This document shows positions 34,407 to 46,977 of a stretch of 64,000 nucleotides of DNA, piece after piece. Within the stretch, counting starts at the first letter, position 1. Each line of letters opens with the position of its first letter. The DNA comes from Amblyornis subalaris (lineage: Eukaryota > Chordata > Aves > Passeriformes > Ptilonorhynchidae): contig JACAXG010000107.1 in the NCBI GenBank assembly GCA_018881555.1, positions 1,268,406-1,332,405 of the forward strand, given 5' to 3'. The notes beneath the pieces were generated by a model. The model did no database searches, was not told where the DNA came from, and saw only the letters and a program-made list of their open reading frames with translations. A program made the position numbers and the translations under genes.

Positions 34407-34535
34407 GTTTTGGCCGGGGTAGAGTTAATTTNCTTCACAGGGCCTGCTGTGGGGCTATATTTTGGATTTGTGCTGAACACAGGGTTGATTCTACAGAGAT
34501 GTTTTTGTTATTGCCAAGCAGGGCTTGCAAGTGGC
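34407..34535 (+). mobile_element. Partial LTR, avian ERVL-like
   Basis: The sequence 'ttttggccggggtagagtta', then 'gtggggctatattttggatt', 'gtgctgaacacagggttga' and 'agagatgtttttgttattgc' follows the 5' part of an LTR family I recall from many bird genomes. Similarity fades after about 34535, so the 3' part is deleted or diverged. No target duplication or internal viral sequence was found. ERVL assignment is from memory. Confidence 0.65.
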
Positions 34536-34945
34536 TGCATGGGGCTTGGCTGCTGGCTGGGGTGAAGCCATGGCAGGTTCTTATGCAGAACACACAACCA
34601 TAGAGCTTGAAAATCNTATGGGAGTGTTGAACACAACATCNCTTCGATGTGACATATTGATGGCTGGTGTCAGGATCTCCCCACGCTGGGGAAATGGCCA
34701 GTGACAGCCTGGCAAATGTAACAACAAAACCATTTTCCTGAAAAAGGGGAGAGGAGGCAGCTGGCAAAACCAGCGAGTTTTTGCGGTTCTCTATTATCTT
34801 ATGTGAGGGATGGATTTTTGGCTACCTGCTCTGCGTAATAAAGGCTCAGCAGCTCTACGTGTATTGCTCATTTGGGCACATGTGCACACACCTGCAAGCA
34901 TGCAGACACACCACCCTTGATAAATGCAGGTACATAAACCCCAGC
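34536..34945. other. Possible decayed LTR remainder and unique sequence
   Basis: May contain residual LTR sequence to about 34770 but I cannot align it. An overlapping 110-codon minus frame (34435-34767) spans the LTR edge and is not considered a gene. Confidence 0.35.
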
Positions 34946-35112
34946 TCCAGGACGAAATCTCAGCGCAGCAAAATGCTTAAGCATTTACCCAAATCCCACT
35001 GCAGGATAAAGCTGTTGCTTAAGAAATTTCCAAAATTGTGGCTAGTACCATTATCACTGCAGTCAGTCTTCCTATTGATTTCAATAAGCTTTAGGTCGGT
35101 CCCTTGATATCA
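34946..35112. mobile_element. Ancient palindromic MITE relic
   Basis: The left part 'agcaaaatgcttaagcattt' contains an exact 14-bp palindrome AATGCTTAAGCATT (34972-34985). The right part 'attgatttcaataagcttta' followed by 'ggtcggtcccttgat' matches the other end of an amniote DNA-transposon-derived repeat common in turtles, crocodilians and birds. The centre is diverged. No transposase sequence is present, and the superfamily (perhaps hAT) is uncertain. Confidence 0.55.
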
Positions 35113-35319
35113 ATATTCTGGATCTACGTCCAGAGATGGCATTGCAAAAACAAAGCCTAAGAATTTCTTCTCTCCCATAGTCCTCAAGAGATAAGTTCAA
35201 GTAATCACTGGATCAGAAACAGCAACACACAATTTCTCTCTTAATAAATTCAATGAACTGAAGCATTTTGTGAGTCAGAAAAGTGGTGTGAAAAATAAAC
35301 AGAGCACCATCCCCATANA

Positions 35320-35360
35320 TGTATACACAAACACACATATATATATATGCACATATATAC
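35320..35360. repeat. CA/TA microsatellite
   Basis: Compound run of 'acacaaacacacatatatat' followed by 'gcacatatatac'. Confidence 0.9.
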
Positions 35361-37029
35361 TCTTCAGCCCCCAAGCAGAACATTTTTCAAACTGTTAAAA
35401 TATTTCATAAAATTGCCCTTATTGTTCTAACATTTTACAGTCTTGCAAATGATTATTTTCTGTGTTGGGGAAAATATGAAAAGGCAAGAACAAGACAAAC
35501 ATTTTACTGTTTATACCTTAACTGGCTTGGTTTAAAATGGATNTACTTTGCACATTGTTTGAGCACTTAGAATATTTGTAATGCTGTAAAGGTGCTCAGT
35601 GACAGAAAAATGATACATAGCTGCCTGCCTGTGACAACATTTCAGTAATTCTTTGAGGCATCGGAACACGTTTTAATGCTACATCCTGCAGCAACAGTCC
35701 CTGAGAGGGTATTTACGGTGTAGATACCTAAGTTAGGAGATTTGTATACTGTGGCTCTCTTTATACNGACTGGGGTGAGAAAACCTTCTCCAGAGAGCAG
35801 TTCTGAGGAGAAGCAGAGTTTAAGTGCCCTGAATGTGCCAGCAAAATCATTCCCAGCAAAAGCATTAGAGAATATTCCGAATTGCAGCAGTTATTTAAAG
35901 GTTTGGAGTTTGGAATTGAAGCACACAAAGGTGAGAAAAAACTCTGTTCTTATTTCTGCACTGAATTTCTGCTTCTCTTGAGAATGTCATGTAGTCTTTA
36001 ACGATTGTGTGGAATACCGACATTCTTAGCTTTTAAACAATTTCTTTTAAGGGCTAAATATTTCCTGTGAAGTGTTTTGTAAAGTTAGAGTGCCGAAGCA
36101 TAGTTAGGCTGAAAAGCTTCGTGATTCAGGTAAAATGTCTCAATCTCAGAGCATCCACTCCAAAATGACAAAGGACAGAAATGAAGTTGCCTGAATCTCA
36201 TTTGAACCTCGAGCTGCAACATGTGGTGTGAAGCTGCTGCTTTGTCTGATGCTTCATCTTTCTTCAGAAAAAATATTTGTCCATTGCCTGCTGCCAACTG
36301 CCTACCCATACATTTGGAGGATCACGGCCGATTTTTTAGAAGGAGAAAAAAATATGCTCTGGTCCAACAGCACGTGTTTGGGAGTGGTGGAACTGTTGTT
36401 AGCTTGGAAATTNGGAAAATCTTGCTGCAACACACACAGAAATCAAGACATTTCCTAAATGTGCATCTCAGGACTGTGAGCTCTTTGTCAGATTATATGG
36501 AGCTATGTAAATAGAAAAAAAACAACTTAGCACCATTTTTTTTTCTACTTATGTCCACATAAAGGAAATAAGAAAGTTATAAATGACAAGAAGAAGAATA
36601 GTGAGCATGGGAAGCATGTTATGAATCAATGTTACTTGAGCAACATCCNAAGATTACACCAAAAATCAGAGTCCCACTGTAATATTTGTCCATATCTCTA
36701 CAAATTTGCTGGTTTTCTTTGTACATGGAGGTTTACATGTGGTAATAGTTTACATACGTAAATATTTCTGATATATAAATAAGCAAACCAGAATGAGGTT
36801 TGAATAAAAGTTTTAAAGACAGNCTAAACTCAGAGAAACATCCATAAAACGCACATTTAAGAAAAAAAAAAACCACCAAACAATCCAATACAAAAATACT
36901 CCACCTGACAAACATGCACAATAGAAGGAATAACTGGATATATTACTGAATGAAAAGCATGTCAAAATGCATTAGAAAATATTGCAAAATCAAGTANGTA
37001 TTCCTTTGAACCGTATTTCAACATCTGCA
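35361..37029. other. Unique sequence, no gene recognised
   Basis: Overlapping frames near 36221-36514 (97 codons) lack a domain. A run of A at about 36860-36872 is present. No transposon was recognised. Confidence 0.45.
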
Positions 37030-37340
37030 ACTGTGTAATGCAGTAAATGACATATATCACCTGCTGATTGAAACACATCACCTGCTGAAACAACAATCAA
37101 TCTGTGCCTACGAAACGCATCTCTTCTCCTAATAAATTAAATGCAGAGCAAGCCAAAGCTGATGCAGCAGTTACCGAATTATGCACGGTGAGAACTGAAC
37201 TCATTTTACCGGCTACTGAGTCTGAAACCTAAAGAGCTGAAACTGATACAGCCCATCAGACACATCAGCTTTCTGGGAAATGTCAATCATAGGGGCAGGT
37301 TGAAGCCGCTGTCAGAAAATGTTTAGGTCAACAGNGCTCT
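37030..37340. promoter_or_regulatory. Candidate conserved regulatory element with tandem CACCTG sites
   Basis: TCACCTGCTGA occurs twice with a 21-bp period (37057-37067 and 37078-37088), giving two CACCTG E-box sites two helical turns apart on the same face. Such pairs are typical of ZEB-family repressor targets. The following 250 bases retain CpGs (CGAAACGC, TACCGAATT, TTACCGGC) and SOX/homeodomain-like motifs (ACAACAATC), giving the look of a conserved non-coding element. Function is inference. Confidence 0.3.
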
Positions 37341-37978
37341 CGGTAACAGCCATTTGCTTCAGCTGATGGCAAAGGTTCAGGGGCAGGGCAGGGCTGCCAA
37401 GATCCCAAACATCTGGAGTTTGATATTCATGCCTGTGTGAGAGGTGTTGAAAGACCCATTTAACCATGCTTTAGTTTAATGGAGCAGGGGAGAGCAGCCT
37501 ATTGTATTTTTTAACTCGCTGAAGATGGGTGGGATGAAAAGTGGCTGGATGGACAACTGTTTGTGGTTTTCATTTTTTCAGAAAAATAGAGGATCATTCA
37601 GTAGCACAAATAACATTTCTGTCACTCACATGCAAACTTCTTCCCATATCTTGTGAAATGGATACACATATATAAATGAATATGTGTNTATATATATATA
37701 CACACATATACAGATATGTATATAAGGTAAAGCAAAAAGCTTCGTATTCGGTTTTCTGTTCTCCAAATGCTATGGAAAACTGGGATGTTTCACTCCATCA
37801 AAATGAATGCAAACCAGCTTACCACTTGGGTTTCTGGAAAGGAACCAGCAGTTTTGTAGCTGCTGCCAAGCAGGAAGTCACATGCCTGAGCTGAACAACA
37901 GCAAAGGCACCTGTCAAGCAGACCCGTCCTCCCTCTTTTCATGCAATATTCTCAAAGAGAGAGAAAAAAGAAGATTTG
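37341..37978. other. Unique sequence with a TA/CA microsatellite, no gene seen
   Basis: Apart from the microsatellite at 37662-37725 nothing was recognised. A 72-codon frame at 37676-37894 starts inside the repeat. Confidence 0.45.
37662..37725. repeat. TA/CA microsatellite
   Basis: Imperfect TA and CA dinucleotide runs with one N at 37688, consistent with a polymorphic or hard-to-assemble locus. Confidence 0.9.
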
Positions 37979-38375
37979 AATCATGGAATGGTTTCGTATG
38001 GAAGCAACCTTAAAGATCATCTATTCTCAACTTCACTGCCATGGGCAGAGACACCTTCTGCTATCCCAGGTTGCTCCAAGCCCCATCCCACCTGGCCTTG
38101 AACACTTCCAGGATGGGGCATCCACAGCTTCTCTGGGCTACCTGATCCATTACCCTCACAGTGAAGAATTTCTTCCCAATATCCAATCTAAACGTGCCCT
38201 ATTTCAGTTTAGATCCATTTCCCCTTGTTCTATCACCTCATGCCCTTGTAAACAGTCCCTCTCCAACTCTCTTCTAAGCTCCCTTCAGGTACTGAAACGC
38301 TGCAGTCAGGTCACGCCAGAGCCTTCTCTNCTCCAGGCTGAACAATCCCAATTTTCTCAGACTTTCCTCATCGAA
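37979..38375 (-). mobile_element. CR1 LINE, 5'-truncated 3' portion
   Basis: Inverted CR1 3' end beginning 'aatcatggaatggtttcg', then 'ccatgggcagagacacctt', 'ccttgaacacttccagga' and 'cttctctnctccaggctgaa'. Ends near 'ctttcctcatcgaa'. Clear match, moderately diverged. Confidence 0.94.
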
Positions 38376-41125
38376 TTCTGTGGGCAGTNTCGCTCTTGAT
38401 GTCACTCGATGGCCAGTTTTGTTGAACTTTTAGTTAATTGTTTATTTTCACTTGTTGAAATGCACTGTANGTGCAGAATAAGTTGGTTATTTGAGCCAAA
38501 TGACTCAGGCTGTTTTTCCTCCCTCTGACAACAAATGCTGATTTAAGGAGCAAGTTAAGTGTAAGTCAGAGTCTATCAGGAAAATTCTCTGAANTCATTG
38601 ACTACTTAACTGATCGATAGGGCTGAGAAATATCAGGGCTATCATTTGCTGAAAGACAAATTCCTGCATCCCAAATTACATAGAATAGAGGCTCCAAAAA
38701 AAGTGCAAGGTGTCGGTGTCATGGGTCTACACAGGTCTGTCCCCAAGGCTTTTAATTAAGATGAATATTGTACATTTCATTAAAGTAAATTAAGACTAAT
38801 TCCAGTGAAGTGGGGGATGCTGAAGGGAAGTGATAACCTTGAATTAATTTACCTTTAAAAAAAGACCTGAGGAAGAAAACAAAGTTACTTGGTTCCATTG
38901 AGCAAGAATGGCATGTTTTAAAGGAGTTTTGTTTTTTCTGGAATTCACATAAGAACCTAATCAGACTTCTGGTTTCTGTCACATTAACCTAAAATCCAGA
39001 GGATAAAAGCCACCTTTCCCTGTATATACTTCTGACAAAAGACAACTGGGAGAGAAATTGATCCTTTTAGAAGCACAGAAAAGATTCCTTCAAGGGTCAT
39101 GGCTCCAGCTGTGGATAATGGTACGGTGTTTTCTTCTTCCCAAAGCCTCAGAACCAACCTGGGAATGTTCAGGACAGGCAAAACCTCTACAAGGCTCTAT
39201 ATGACAGCAGGAGGCCTTCAGCCTTTCCAGCAGCTTGACAAATAAAACATGAGTCACATTCCCCTTGTGATTTGGCTCTGGTTTGATTATTTCTCTATTT
39301 TTGCAGTAAAAATTTGAAGGGACAAATAATGGGAGGTTCCAGATGCTATCACTTTTCAGGCACGGTTTTTGGGTTTTGAAGTAGTTAGGCATCAAAGTCC
39401 CACAGTGACAGCTGCTAAAAATGTCTTTGAAACACTGGATTCAGGCTNATTTCAGGCACACCCACTGGCCTGATGGCTGGGAGAGAAGAAGGTGTGGAAG
39501 GGACTGTGATCCCCCGAGTCTCATCCCGCCTCATGGTCTTCTCACCCCTATGAAATGCACCACATGCTCCCAGCTTCTCCCACGGCTTCAGCTCTGCTGC
39601 TCCGTGGGTGGATGCAGGTGGGAGAACAGGAAACAGGTCTGACCCATTTCTCTGTTCCTCTTATCAAAGATGTACATAATGGGCAGGAGGGGAGAAGGAA
39701 TGGCTTTTCTTCAGGAAAGCGAAATACCACCTAGACAGGGAGGAAGGTCTGACTTTGNTTCTGTCTTTCTGACTTGGGAGTATCCAGCACGTCCCAGGAC
39801 TGAGCCCAGAGAGAGAAGCATGAGTTAAGCAAAGCAAATGAGCGAGAAGGATTATACATTTCAATTTAACTGGGAGCTAGACACATCCTCGGCAACACAG
39901 AAAGGGATTTACAACTTTTAACGAGCAGCACTCTGTAAAAATAAAATTACTTCAAGCACAGCATTAAAGCTTTTCTCAGAAAAGCTCTGATGTAAATTTT
40001 ATATGGAGCACACTACTGTATGTGCATTTGTTATTTGAATTTGTTATTTTATTAAAAAGTAGAGCCTAATCAGGATTGCCTAGTTCTAGGGAGAAAGGNA
40101 ATGGGATTAAATATGAAATAACAGTTGGTTCAGGATTCCTACCCACTCAGGAGGCTTCAGAAATGTTCTGTCATTTTCTAGAGATTTATATGTTAAAAGT
40201 GTCTGCCCCATCATAATCACTTAACATGCTTTAAAAAGCACATAAACACACGGGGGGGTTTCATTATGGCATATGGGAGAGAGATTTTTCTCAGCATTGG
40301 TCCAATTTTACTCACATTATAGTCAAATGCTAAATGTCCCATGGACATCAGGGGGAGCCGAGNCTTTTGAAAAAATGCTGTGCTTTATAAAAAGCATAAA
40401 GCAGGCAATCTGCAACAAATATAGATTTCCCATAAGCTAGGGACCAGGTCTAGATTCAAACAAATAATATAAGGTATCTCCCATCAGGAGAAATTTTTTT
40501 GCTGTGGCAAAAAGGAGACAAAGTTCAGATGGGGAGTTTGCCATCCCAAGATTGATCTGGGGATATTTTTTTCCTTTCAATGGCCATAATTTTGAAGAGA
40601 TTGTGTCTGTTCTTTATCACCCCTCTTATTCTTCCTTCAGTTTCTCTCTTCTCACACCCACACAGAGGACTTCTAAATCTCAGCACGAGCCTGATAATAT
40701 CTTCTCCTCTTTAATGTGTGTTTCTGCGGAAGGAAGGATCAGCAGCTATTAGCAGCTTGTGACTGAATGCTGCATGAGGCTCTCTTTGTAGTATCCAACT
40801 GCACNGGAAAACACAATTTAGCAGACAGTCAGTGCAGAAATCACGCTGAATGTACAGAAGAGGCACCGTCCCAGTCAGCCGTGGGTGAGAGAGTGGCAGG
40901 TTCGAGGTTTCCTCACTGGCACAGGTGGTTGGGAGCAGAGACAAGCACTGAGTCCGTGGCTTAGGTACGTTAAATAATTTCTTTGCTGAAGTTAGATTTC
41001 ACTCCCATGTCACATCCATTGCTCTAAACGTAAGGATTTCGTGTGTTTCATCAAGCTTTTGGCACCACCAAAATGGTATNCTTTTCCATGGCTCAAAAAA
41101 CCCATCGTCTCCTCTGACCTCCTGC
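38376..41125. other. Unique sequence, no gene recognised
   Basis: A weak MITE-like patch at 40290-40360 ('tttactcacattatagtcaa') could not be confirmed. Several short open frames at 38752-39864 and 40504-40964 lack domains. A G run occurs at about 40252-40258. Confidence 0.4.
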
Positions 41126-41565
41126 ACAAGGATCCTGTGAAGGGTCTGGAGCACAAGGCCTGTGGGGAGTGGCTGAGGGAGCTGGGAGTGTTTAGCCTGG
41201 AGAAAAANAGGCTCAGGGGTGACCTTATTTCCNTCTACAACTAACTGAAAGGAGGTTGTGTCCAGGTGGGTGTCGGTCTGTTCTCCCAGATAACAAGGAN
41301 GGAGCGAGACNAAATGNACTCAAATTGCACTAGGGGAGATTTAGGTTGTATCTTATGAAAAATTTCTTCATGGAAAGAGTTGTCAAGAACTGGAACAGGC
41401 TGCCCAGGGCAGTGGTGGAGTCACCATCCCTGGAGGTATTTGGGAGGTGTGTAGATGTGGCACTTGGGGACACAATTTAGTGCTGGGTTTGGCAGTGCTG
41501 GGTTANTGGTTGGACTCAGTGACCTTANGGGTCTTTTCCAACCTNAATTGTTTTATGATTCTATA
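41126..41565 (+). mobile_element. CR1 LINE, ORF2 end plus 3' UTR
   Basis: Sense-direction CR1 from 'gaagggtctggagcacaagg' to 'ttttatgattctata'. Plus translation 41041-41244 includes LRELGVFSLEKXRLRGDLI, the conserved C-terminal ORF2 motif, before a stop. Eight Ns fall between 41208 and 41546, several times the background density. Confidence 0.95.
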
Positions 41566-44244
41566 ACACAAAATGATGATTAGAAATTCCTGTGTTTGCC
41601 TAACCAATGACTTCTGGCTGAGTTAGAGAAGAAGATCTTTCAGACANATAGTGATTTTTCATTAAAAAGTCTTCAAAGGGAGGAAAACCAAGCACTTTTC
41701 ATATGAAGTAATTCTGATGGTTTACAGTTATTATTGTTAAAATCCTACCCTCTCTCATTTGAATTTGACTGGCTTCCATTCCTAGCCTAGGAATTTTGTT
41801 GTGCCTTTAGTATTAGAATAAACCCGAACTTACAGAAAGCTGTTCAGTCAGAGCTCTCTTACTACAGCACTGGTGTTTGAATCACAGTTTTTGTTACCTG
41901 CTCTGTAATTACAGAATTTTTTTCTGGAGCTTGGATATCNCTGACTTCTGCCATTGTAACCAAACCCTACCTGTCAATGAGAAGTTCCTCACTGGATGCC
42001 AAAAAACAGATACAGCATGAGGGGTGTTCTGCTTAAGCTCACATAGACAGCAGAGTCAGGACCAGCTGGGTTGGAAAGGAAACCCACGGTTGCATACAAA
42101 CAGGCTGTAATTTATGTTGGGAGTCTGAAGTCTGATTAGACAAGGAGCTAAAGGAAAGTGCTTGCTTCCTTTATTTTTCTAAAAGTGACTAAAAGCAACT
42201 AAAAATATGCCCCTGTTGTGCATTTAGCATTTGGGCTTTGTGTTAATTACCTTCTTCCGAGCAAACTAGAAGAGAATGCATTGACATGGCAAGTTTAACA
42301 ACATGTAACTGAAAAAAANGAAATGCAATTATTTCATTCCTGCTTCTTACAATGAGTGTAAAATAAAACAATAAACTTAAGTTAAGAACACTTGTGAAAA
42401 TATGGGCATTTCCCTGGTGCAGATCAGTTGGACAATTCTGGATCTAGGCTCAGAAGGAGGGAAATAAGGATGATANCCATACTTGGTTTAATCTGTAAAA
42501 CATTTTAAAGCGAAATCCAGCCCATCATGTTTTAGATTACAAACTTACTGACAGAAATGGACTATTTCATTTTGACTCAAGGGGTTTTACACCTAACCTA
42601 NAATGTCTAATAAAATGATGAATGTTCCTCATTGACTGCCCAGCCTATTCTGAAATCATCTACTTTCCTTCAGTACATCAGTTCCACTAATGATGTGATT
42701 GAGAANTGCTGTATTTAAGAATAATGAAAGTGGTTTGTTTGCATTGGGGTGATATTTCCAGATATAAGAACCTGGAAATTCAATCACTACTTATTGAGAG
42801 CCTTTCTCATTTGCAGAAAAATAAAACACATTTCTTCCTCATGCAGTTGCTAGACGGATGCTTTTGAGATGCTGAGATATTACAGTGGCCACCAATCTCA
42901 GAAGTGGGAGAGAATATGGAGTCATCCAGCACAGCAATCCTTGGAAATGAAATAAATTCTGTCATTTATTATTTGTGTGGCTGTAACATCTGGACGTGGT
43001 GATAAGGGATCCACTATGTGATGAGCTGTAGGCAGTGTAATGGAAAAGCTGCCCACCCCTGTACGAGGTTTGTTTCCTGGATTTAGAGACAGAAGACAAC
43101 CGGTGGATTTGGAAAATGTGGAAAAGTATAAAATAAACAAAGTGTTCCTGTAAACGTGGTAAGTAGGGATCACAGCCAAAGCTGCAGAAAGCTGTTTTCG
43201 AGCTCGTTTGGGACACTTGTCACACTCAGTGCCTCCCATCCCTCTGTGGCCCTTTTGGTGCACTGTCTGCAATAGAGACAGGAGCCTGGTGGCCATGTGA
43301 GGTGTGTGAGGGGCTGGTTTGCTGTGCTAAATGGCATGAAGGTTTGGGCAGGGGTTTGTAGAGGGGTTTCCAGACAGACACACCTTTGCAAGTCTCATTT
43401 GAAGGCGCTGCTGCGCTGATTTGATGTGTCCCCTCAGATGTGCCCCAGACCTGCTGTGCCAACGAAGCCAAGCAGGTTTTAGGTAAAACCTTTCTCATTT
43501 GCCTGTGTGCCATGGAGCAACAGTAGGTGTGTTTGCAAAAGAATGTGTGGCCTCACCACGGCAGCAAATATTCCAGCCGGATATGAGTTTGTTCATGCTT
43601 GTTCTGAAAGCAAAACCTCATGGAAAAAGGAAAAAAAAAAAAGTAGAGAGTCAGAAAGGCAAGTGCTGTTACTTGTGCAATATAGATGACTTGGAAAGTT
43701 TGGTTCCGTTGGGATAAAAACCAAAATAAATTGCAAAAAAGCACCATTCCACAATATTAGTACCTAGTAGTAGTTATTTTCATCTAATTTTCAAGTGGGT
43801 TTTGTCTTATGTTCAGTAGAGATATAGATCCAGAGGCTTTGACATCCCANTGAAATGCACCATGCACAAAGGTTAGAGGACCTTTCCCAGTGAAATGCTC
43901 AAGAGCCCTTCAACTGCTGCCTCCTTGACTTGTACTTCCTACTTAATATACCCTGTCTTACCACTGCTTACTCTGTATTCATCTGAACTTAGCATCATAC
44001 ACATTCTGTTTCTGCCCTTTTACGTGGCTTTACTTGATAAATCTGCAGAACCAGCAGGCTGGGAGAGTGAAAGTGCAACCACGAGCTGTTGAGAGTAAAT
44101 GGCAGTGGGTAGCACTTGGGGCTGGGGCAACAAGAGTTCACTGTAACAGAGCATAAATTGATAGAAAGGTGTTGGCAGTTTAGCATTGCTATGATAGCTG
44201 CTGTGAAAGTGTGTTTCTAGGTGCAAGAAACACTTAATGAAATG
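41566..44244. other. Unique sequence, no gene recognised
   Basis: Minus-strand frames at 42922-43513 (up to 124 codons) overlap in different frames and show no domain; the area is locally GC-richer. A possible L2/MIR patch at 42031-42070 was too weak to call. Confidence 0.4.
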
Positions 44245-44318
44245 CCCTGACCTGGGTTATGTAGGAGGTTGGATTAGATAAATGTAACAGTGCTCTAAGA
44301 ATTAGTCTATGAACTATG
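44245..44318 (+). mobile_element. Old CR1-clade 3' terminus
   Basis: The order 'tgggttatgtaggaggttgg', 'attagataaatgtaacagtg' and 'ttagtctatgaact' follows the 3' end of reptile-type CR1 elements. It is more diverged than the other copies here. Confidence 0.5.
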
Positions 44319-46903
44319 GATATTGCCATGAAAAAGGCTTATGAACATAAATGGAGAATGCTAACATCCCCCAGAATGAGCAATAAAAAGCAGACTATAA
44401 ATCTCTTTAGCGGGATATATCTAACTTAACCAACGTCTGTTGAATTCAATATATTTTCAGTTTTAGGTTTCCTCAATGAGTCTTGGATTTGTGATGCGTT
44501 TCCCAAATTAGTGAAATAAAAAATGGATTGGCCCAGATGAGAAACAGCATTTAAGACTACTAATTATCGACAATCTATATTTCACCATCAGATTTATTGG
44601 GGCAATTTCTTCTCTCTACTGCTCTCATTCATGGCAGCAATGCAGAGAGAAATTATATTTAAGGAGTTTATCTTTACCAGTAACAAATTTTTCCTGATTG
44701 TAATGAAGATACTTGTTGAATATTGATATAAAATAACACTCTCTTTTTCTCTATCTTTACTGCAATGATGGAAAAGACTAAATTTAGGGAGAAAGTAGAG
44801 TCTATCTGAAGGTTTCACTAGTATCTGAATATTATCCAAAAACTCTTTATCTGTTCTAAAAGAAACCTTCAATACCTGGAATACACAGGATGGTGGTGAA
44901 ACGAAATGAATTCCTCTGCTAACCCAGCAAGTATATTGATAATGTACTGCATGATTATTTGAGATGTCATTATTAAAATGAATTTTATTAAGGTTTTATA
45001 CTGCCATCTAGTATCTAAGCACCTCCCTCATATATTCAAGGTTAATAGAGAAATGCCTTCTTGGGATTTCTGGAGTATCAGTCTTTTGGTTTCTGGAGAG
45101 AGGAATAACCAGATTTAATTCAAGTGGGTAAGTTAGAATATAAGAATTTTACTTATCATTTTCTTAACACTGCAGTCTGCATTGACACTCTTTTGCTACA
45201 GGGCTTTTAAAAACCAGGGGCCACATCCTTCCATGTCCTATGCAAGTGAATTTTTTTCGTCTTTCAAGATCAAGCCCTAATATGATTGGATTAAATTGCT
45301 GGTGATTCTGCTGGGATTTGAAAGATTCCTTGATATCACCAGCTTGGGAAAAGCTACATGACAAACNACATTTTTTCAAGGAATGGGTATTAAAGTGGGT
45401 AAAATCAGTAAAGTGAAGGGAACAGACTCTTCAAACAGTGCAATTTCTTAATCCTTCAATGTCATAAGAAGAAACAAAAGTCTTCCTTTTATTCCTACTT
45501 CACATTCAGACCAGCAGATAGTGAGTGGTGAAACTTTTCTGGCCGTACTACAAGGCTGGCTAATCAGTGCCTATTATATTGTAAAAGGCTCTGCTGATGT
45601 GCCTCTCAGAGTTTTACCCAGTAACACACCTACCATCTGACACTGTGCAATTAGCCTGCTCTTCTGGAGCCTGCCAGAAACAGCAATAATCCTGCATCAG
45701 AGGAAGATCATTATCCAAGGCACCTCGCAGACACTAAATATGCTCAGTTCTGCTGCATTTGCAGCCCACGAAGGATGAAGGCACCAATAACTGTGTGGTG
45801 TTCAGCCATTCATTTGCATTGTTTCAGGGAAAGCCTGGCCTGTCAGGACTTCCCACTAGCAGGCATAAGAGAAAGAATAAAAATGAAAACTCACCAATGT
45901 TTTAGACCTTTTTTTTTCTTCCCCCTCCCTCAGAAGCAGTGAATTAGTTCATTCGTTTGGGGGAAGTGAAACATTCAGTCTCAGCAGAGCGTGGCTGGGT
46001 TCCCTCGGTGTGAGTCAGTGTTATTCAGACCCTGGGCTGTGTTTTTAATGCCTTTCCTCACATAAAAGACACAAACTTTCTTTAGTGCTCACTTTGCCAG
46101 GAATACCTTGGGTGAGAAACGGGAGCCCTGGGAGGAGGACGTGCCCTCGGATGCTGCAGGATGAGCGAGGCTGGTGCCCAGGTCCCAGACCTGTTTATAA
46201 GAGGCTCCTGTGGTGGCTCAGAGGGCTTCAGACCCATGTTCAGTGCAGTGCAAACAGCAGCCTCAAGCTTTAATTCCCCAGTTTTTACAGCATCCCTTTG
46301 CCAGACTGCTCGGACTCAACGAGTACCAGCTTGAGGATCTCAACACCGCAAAAAAAAAAATCCTCTTTGTGCTTCCAGATCCCTGTGTACTCTGCAGTGG
46401 TGTCTTACCTTGGATTTCCATGATGGCATAACACAAAACAAGGACAAAAAAATCCCTGCAAAAGTTTCTGCAGACTAAAATATCAACACAATTTCCCGCT
46501 TGTTTAGCAAGAACTGTGGGCTGCTTCACCTGAGAAAACCCTTGCTGCAGTCAGTCCTGGGATGTTCCCTGTGGGTCCTTGCTACCCCTGTGATGGAAAC
46601 CAGAGTCTCTGATGATCTTATGCTGTGCTGAGGACAAAAAAAAAAGGCAAAAACTGGGGATTACAGATCCATCTTACAGCAATTGTTAATCTAACTTTCA
46701 TTAACAGTTAAAAATCTTGCAGGGGGAATATATGGAAATTACTGCTTTCCAAGTAGATCTGTTAATTATTATTAGTCAGTATACTTATTAGGCACCGACG
46801 GAAACTTGGCACTCAATAAGTACCTATTAAACTATGTTAGAGAACATCATATTAATGTTTAATATGAAAACTGCATGAATCATCTGTTCTTTTAACACTG
46901 GGT
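44319..46903. other. Unique sequence, no gene recognised
   Basis: An octamer ATTTGCAT at 45812-45819 lies in a compact block (about 45640-45850) that could be conserved. Short frames at 46085-46529 lack domains. Confidence 0.4.
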
Positions 46904-46977
46904 CATATCTTCAGCTGGTGTGAATCAGCCCANCACCAGCAAGCGAGCTGGTCAGTTTATACAGATCAGGATCTGGT
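46904..46977. mobile_element. Ancient palindromic MITE relic
   Basis: Left arm 'atcttcagctggtgtgaatc' (46904-46928) and right arm 'cagtttatacagatcaggat' (46953-46977) are diverged inverted repeats around a short centre. Looks like the same family as 12247-12330. Confidence 0.55.

Noticed and set aside
42031..42070. L2/MIR-like patch ('aagctcacatagacagcaga')
   Set aside because: Too short and diverged to separate from chance.
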